This document shows, one piece after another, positions 22,301-26,034 of a DNA stretch of 26,034 nt. The notes beneath the pieces were generated by a model. The model saw only the letters and a list, made by a program, of their open reading frames with translations. It was not told the origin of the DNA and searched no databases. Each line of letters starts with the position of its first letter. Position 1 is the first letter of the stretch. The position numbers and the translations under genes were made by a program. This stretch comes from Alphaproteobacteria bacterium. GTDB lineage: Bacteria; Pseudomonadota; Alphaproteobacteria; Rickettsiales; UBA3002. The stretch is from NCBI GenBank assembly GCA_021732545.1, contig JAKFUW010000234.1, forward strand, positions 1 to 26,034, in the 5' to 3' direction.

Positions 22301-24120
22301 CAATAAACCCTTTTCTTAGGCGGAAACACGTCCACATCGTCGGTCAGCGTTTCCATATGAACGGGGCGGTAATTGAGAGTGGTGCTGCCATCGGCGTCCA
22401 ACCAACAAATGGTGTGTTTCATCCAATGAGTATCGTCGCGCTCAGGGTGGTCTTCTTGCGAGTGTGCGCCACGGCTTTCCTTGCGGTTGAGCGCCGAATG
22501 CAGCGTGATGGACGATTGCGCACGTAAATTATCGAGTTCGAGTGCTTCGACCAGATCGCTGTTCCACACCAACCCGTGATCGTTGATTTTAAGATCGTTG
22601 AACGATTGATACACCGCATCAATTTTTTTGCAGCCTTCTTTGAGCGATTCATCGGTGCGAAACACCGCCGCGTGGTCTTGCATCACACGCTGCATGGTGC
22701 GGCGGATTTCAGAGGTGGGCGTTTTGCCGGATGCGTAACGGATATTATCGAAGCGCGACAAGGCTTGTTCGGTAGAATGAGCAGGGGCTTTGGCGTGCGC
22801 GCCACCGGGCTTGACCAGCTCGCGCGCGCGGTGCGCAGCGGCACGGCCAAACACCACCAGATCGAGCAGTGAGTTAGAACCTAAACGGTTGGCGCCATGC
22901 ACCGAAACGCATCCGGCTTCGCCGATTGCCATCAGGCCTGGCACCACGGTGTCGGGGTCGCCTTTGTGGAGTGTCACCACCTCGCCATGATAGTTAGTAG
23001 GAATACCACCCATATTGTAATGCACCGTGGGCAGCACCGGAATGGGTTGCTTGGTGACATCAACACCTGCAAAGATTTTCGCGGTTTCCGAGATTCCGGG
23101 TAAACGCGCGTGCAACACATCGGGATCCAAATGATCGAGGTGTAAAAAGATGTGGTCTTTATTCGCGCCAACGCCACGCCCTTCGCGGATTTCCATCGTC
23201 ATCGAGCGGCTGACGACATCGCGTGATGCGAGATCTTTTGCAGAAGGTGCATAGCGCTCCATGAAGCGCTCGCCTTCGGAATTGACCAAATATCCGCCTT
23301 CACCGCGTGCGCCTTCGGTAATCAGGCAGCCCGCGCCATAGACGCCCGTGGGGTGAAACTGCACAAATTCCATATCTTGCAGCGGAATGCCCGCGCGAAC
23401 GGCCATGCCGCCGCCATCGCCCGTGCAAGTGTGGGCGCTTGTTGCGGAAAAATATGCGCGGCCATAACCACCCGTTGCCATCACCGTTTGCTGGCCATAA
23501 AAGCGATGCATCGAGCCATAGTCGAGGTTCATCGCGAGCACGCCGCAACATTGGCCATCATCGGTCATCAGCAAATCAATCGCGAAATATTCGATGAAAA
23601 ATTTGGCCTGATGTTTGAGCGCCTGAGTATAAAGCGTGTGCAAAATGGCGTGGCCGGTGCGATCAGCTGCAGCACAAGTGCGAACCGCGGTGCCTTCGCC
23701 ATAGCGCGTGGTCATGCCGCCGAAAGGCCGCTGATAAATCTTGCCTTCCTCGGTGCGCGAAAAAGGCACGCCATAATGTTCGAGTTCAATCACTGCCGCC
23801 ATCGCGTTTTTGCACATATATTCAATGGCGTCTTGATCGCCCAACCAGTCGGAGCCTTTGATGGTATCATACATGTGCCAGCGCCAGTCATCTTCGCCCA
23901 TATTGCCCAGTGCCGCCGAAATGCCGCCTTGAGCAGCCACCGTGTGCGAGCGCGTGGGAAATACTTTGGAAATACACGCAGTGGATAGGCCTTGCTCGGC
24001 CATGCCAAAGGTCGCGCGTAAACCAGCGCCACCCGCACCCACCACAATCACATCATAATGATGGTCGGTCATAGCGTAGGCTTTGGTGATGGAAGGGGCT
24101 GAAGTGGTAGGCGATGCCAT
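22300..24120 (-). CDS. sdhA: Succinate dehydrogenase flavoprotein subunit
   Basis: SdhA oxidises succinate to fumarate with covalently bound FAD in the TCA cycle and respiratory chain. I choose the ATG at 24120 because AGGAG lies 10 nt upstream; this gives 606 residues, although the ATG at codon 17 (MTDHHYD) is also possible. Motifs: dinucleotide loop G28-AGGAG33, the flavinylation segment RSH59TVAAQGG, QFHPTGVYGAG, EGARGEGGYLVN and GANRLGSNSLLDLVVFGR. The stop codon overlaps the M48 gene start by 1 nt. Confidence 0.96.
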   Translation of the reverse strand: MASPTTSAPSITKAYAMTDHHYDVIVVGAGGAGLRATFGMAEQGLSTACISKVFPTRSHTVAAQGGISAALGNMGEDDWRWHMYDTIKGSDWLGDQDAIEYMCKNAMAAVIELEHYGVPFSRTEEGKIYQRPFGGMTTRYGEGTAVRTCAAADRTGHAILHTLYTQALKHQAKFFIEYFAIDLLMTDDGQCCGVLAMNLDYGSMHRFYGQQTVMATGGYGRAYFSATSAHTCTGDGGGMAVRAGIPLQDMEFVQFHPTGVYGAGCLITEGARGEGGYLVNSEGERFMERYAPSAKDLASRDVVSRSMTMEIREGRGVGANKDHIFLHLDHLDPDVLHARLPGISETAKIFAGVDVTKQPIPVLPTVHYNMGGIPTNYHGEVVTLHKGDPDTVVPGLMAIGEAGCVSVHGANRLGSNSLLDLVVFGRAAAHRARELVKPGGAHAKAPAHSTEQALSRFDNIRYASGKTPTSEIRRTMQRVMQDHAAVFRTDESLKEGCKKIDAVYQSFNDLKINDHGLVWNSDLVEALELDNLRAQSSITLHSALNRKESRGAHSQEDHPERDDTHWMKHTICWLDADGSTTLNYRPVHMETLTDDVDVFPPKKRVY

Positions 24121-24133
24121 AAAAAATATTCTC

Positions 24134-24535
24134 CTAAAAACCAACAACGTGCATTTTAATCACCGCCACCCAACTCATCACGGTGAGGGTGCTGAAAACC
24201 AGCAAGCTGGTGACGAGCATGGTGGTTTTGATGCAGGCGCAATGAACATAATCTTCGATCACCACCTGAATGCCGAGCTTGGCGTGCATGAACATGGCGG
24301 TGAGCAATATCAGCGTGGCAATGGTATGCAACGGTGAACTAAACCACACGGCCACCTCATAGACATCGCTGCCCATCATGCCGGTGATCATGGAATAGAC
24401 AAACCACAGTGATAGCGGAATCATGACGAGAGCGGTGATGCGCTGCATCCACCAATGATGGGTGCCGTCTTTAGCAGAACCAAGGCCACGCGCCTTGCTT
24501 AAAGGCGAACGCAAACGGGTTTTGTGATCGCTCAT
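24134..24535 (-). CDS. sdhD: Succinate dehydrogenase membrane anchor subunit SdhD
   Basis: This is a small membrane subunit that with SdhC holds heme b and the quinone site. The 133-residue product has three hydrophobic helices (about 33-54, 69-83 and 105-128), the GTHHWWMQRITAL start of helix I, and H84-AKLGIQVVIEDYVH, the conserved quinone and heme region. It overlaps sdhC by 4 nt and is 13 nt from sdhA. Confidence 0.93.
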   Translation of the reverse strand: MSDHKTRLRSPLSKARGLGSAKDGTHHWWMQRITALVMIPLSLWFVYSMITGMMGSDVYEVAVWFSSPLHTIATLILLTAMFMHAKLGIQVVIEDYVHCACIKTTMLVTSLLVFSTLTVMSWVAVIKMHVVGF

Positions 24536-24933
24536 AGCGCGGCTCCGTTGTAGATTTTATCGCAGATAAAGACCCAGCTGATCGCGGTCATAATAAGCGC
24601 AAAGGCAATGACGGCAAGGCCGCTACGGGTCACGTTTTTCAGATCAAAGCCGCGCCCCATATCCCAAAACAGATGGCGGATGCCGTTGCCAAGGTGATAG
24701 AAAAACGCGAATGTCCAGCCGCCCAGCACGAGCATTCCCAGAGTGCTTACGGCTAATTCTTGCCAAAATTCAAAATAGGATTGGTCATAGGCGGCAGCCC
24801 ACAGCCACGCCACCAAAAACAGCGTGCCAAGGCTCAGGAAAACGCCGCTCGCGCGGTGAGTAATCGACATCACCGAGGTAATTTGCGGACGATAGATTTG
24901 TAAATGCGGCGACAAAGGACGCTGAGGTTTCAT
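24532..24933 (-). CDS. sdhC: Succinate dehydrogenase cytochrome b556 subunit SdhC
   Basis: This is the membrane heme-binding subunit of complex II. I choose the ATG at 24933, giving 133 residues that open MKPQRPLSPHLQIYRPQ like the family; the longer frame to 25020 adds an unrelated extension. Motifs: SITHRASG at 23-30 and YH80LGNGIRHLFWD, with H80 the likely heme ligand. There are three membrane helices. It is first in the sdh group; 133 nt upstream separate it from an unknown gene on the same strand, and I see no well-formed promoter or terminator there. Confidence 0.94.
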   Translation of the reverse strand: MKPQRPLSPHLQIYRPQITSVMSITHRASGVFLSLGTLFLVAWLWAAAYDQSYFEFWQELAVSTLGMLVLGGWTFAFFYHLGNGIRHLFWDMGRGFDLKNVTRSGLAVIAFALIMTAISWVFICDKIYNGAAL

Positions 24934-25066
24934 ATTGTGTCTCTTTGGTTTTAGAATGATTGTAATATGGGGCACATAATAGGAATTTTTGCAAGATAAT
25001 CCAGCGAAAATATCGATCACATCACAATGACGCGATGCTTATTGCGCTGCTGTATCAAAATAGCGA

Positions 25067-26023
25067 TTATTTGCTTTTTGAAGCTTTAGTTTGAGCGAGT
25101 GTGTCAATGAGATCACATGTGGTGGCATCCACCTTAAAATTGCCTGCTGCCCCAGCCAGAGCCGTGATTGAACGACCTTTGAAGTTTGATGCTCCGGTTA
25201 CTTCCACGGGCTTATCATTTTTTTTGCCATTGACCATTAAAAATGGCCTCAGTCTTTCAGGGAAATCCTCTAATGCACCAATGCGGTCACTGCCGACCTT
25301 CATCTCCACATCCAGCGTGGCCAGATTTTCATAGAGGGCTTGCGTGCTGGCAGCGATCTTATCTATTGTTCTATCTTTAAACAGGCCTGTCTTTTCAAGA
25401 GCCGTTTCAGCTGCTTTTTTTACGGCATCGAGCACACTATTTTCCCATTGATACAAATCAATATCGAAGGTTGGGCTGTCACTGGTTTCCTGATAACGGT
25501 ATCGATCCTTCGTTATGATTCCATAACTGCCAAAACGAATCAGTTGATCAAGTGAATCAGTGGCATGCCATGGAGTGCCATCAGATTTTTTGACGTTCGC
25601 GTATTTTTTCTCCAGCGCAACCAGATCAATCGGCAAATCGATTTCAAATCGTGGCTTTAATCCATTGTCTAATTTATTTTCATTTTTTCCTTTGAATGTC
25701 ACAACGGCATCAACATGGTTGCCATTTCGCGTGATTCGGATACGGGTTTTAGGGATTTGATCGGGGCTGATAATAGCTTGACTGATGTTGCCTATCTGGC
25801 TCCACCCATTTTTTCCTGCTAGGTCGTTTAATGTATCAAGTAGTGGCTTTTTAGTTTTGGGGTCAACCGCATGGCGATCGAGCAAAAATCCTTGCTCCAT
25901 CTCTTTGAAGGCATCGTTTACCTTTTCTATTGGAAGATTGGGAATGTTGGATACGCCAAAGGGTGTTTCGATGATTGCTTGCACATGCTTGGTATCAATG
26001 TGTTCAGTTATTTTCAACGGCAT
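25067..26023 (-). CDS. Protein of unknown function, 318 residues
   Basis: The reading frame is complete: an in-frame TAA (26027-26029) lies just upstream of the ATG at 26023, and the stop is TAA at 25067. The product is soluble and mixed in charge, with no signal peptide or membrane segment. Visible segments are ITEHIDTKHVQAIIETPFG at the start, a middle strand-rich part (RIRITRNGNHVDAVVTFKG), and a helical stretch WENSVLDAVKKAAETALEK. The end is lysine-rich (TKASKSK). The coding is AT-richer than the sdh and dcw genes, suggesting recent acquisition or fast evolution. I do not recognise a family and assign no function. Confidence 0.75.
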   Translation of the reverse strand: MPLKITEHIDTKHVQAIIETPFGVSNIPNLPIEKVNDAFKEMEQGFLLDRHAVDPKTKKPLLDTLNDLAGKNGWSQIGNISQAIISPDQIPKTRIRITRNGNHVDAVVTFKGKNENKLDNGLKPRFEIDLPIDLVALEKKYANVKKSDGTPWHATDSLDQLIRFGSYGIITKDRYRYQETSDSPTFDIDLYQWENSVLDAVKKAAETALEKTGLFKDRTIDKIAASTQALYENLATLDVEMKVGSDRIGALEDFPERLRPFLMVNGKKNDKPVEVTGASNFKGRSITALAGAAGNFKVDATTCDLIDTLAQTKASKSK

Positions 26024-26034
26024 GTGTTACACAC

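Noticed and set aside
23353..23988. 211-codon open frame on the plus strand opposite sdhA
   Set aside because: It lies within highly conserved sdhA coding sequence; its composition is that of an antisense frame.
1..26034. tRNA, rRNA or insertion sequence with transposase
   Set aside because: I found no cloverleaf, rRNA segment or transposase reading frame on either strand by eye.

Overview
The window reads as a chromosomal segment of an alphaproteobacterium of moderate G+C (about half by eye). The evidence is the MurC opening HFVGIGGIGMSGIAEVL, a MurE with the meso-DAP motif DNPR, a CarD protein of about 166 residues and an sdhCD-A-B block. A deeper placement is not secure. ftsZ does not follow ftsA, an arrangement I recall from Rickettsiales-like lineages.

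Layout. Positions 1-540 hold the 3' end of a repeat protein. Positions 541-908 are a regulatory region with a good sigma70-type promoter, 10-bp-phased MraZ-box-like repeats and an inverted repeat. Positions 909-17955 are a nearly complete division and cell wall (dcw) cluster on the + strand: mraZ, rsmH, ftsL, ftsI, murE, murF, mraY, murD, ftsW, murG, murC, murB, ddl, ftsQ, ftsA. It takes UDP-MurNAc from UDP-GlcNAc-enolpyruvate reduction (MurB) through the stem peptide (MurC, D, E, Ddl, F) to lipid I and II (MraY, MurG) and septal synthesis (FtsW, FtsI, FtsL, FtsQ, FtsA). The cluster stops without ftsZ and is followed by a ParDE-type toxin-antitoxin pair, carD behind a structured leader, and an AbrB/PIN (VapBC-type) pair. 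On the - strand lies sdhC-sdhD-sdhA, then an M48 metalloprotease lipoprotein, then sdhB. A 318-residue protein of unknown function lies upstream of sdhC.

The most unusual signal is repetitive DNA. Almost every non-overlapping junction from ftsW onward carries a small element built of degenerate 7-nt tandem units. In most of them a left array is reverse-complementary to a right array. I count six heptamer elements, one related 16-nt-unit element at murC/murB, and one heptamer array inside the M48 coding sequence. Units are shared between elements, and six adjoining genes all end in TAG formed by the array. These arrays, together with other palindromic repeats, have entered coding sequence. They form the entire lipoprotein signal peptide of the M48 protease, a 21-residue in-frame insertion in MurB, the MurC tail and MurB N-terminus, and the ddl ribosome binding site lies in one hairpin arm. 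This looks like a mobile or self-propagating short-repeat system, comparable in architecture to cyanobacterial heptamer STRRs, that shapes gene ends in an essential operon.
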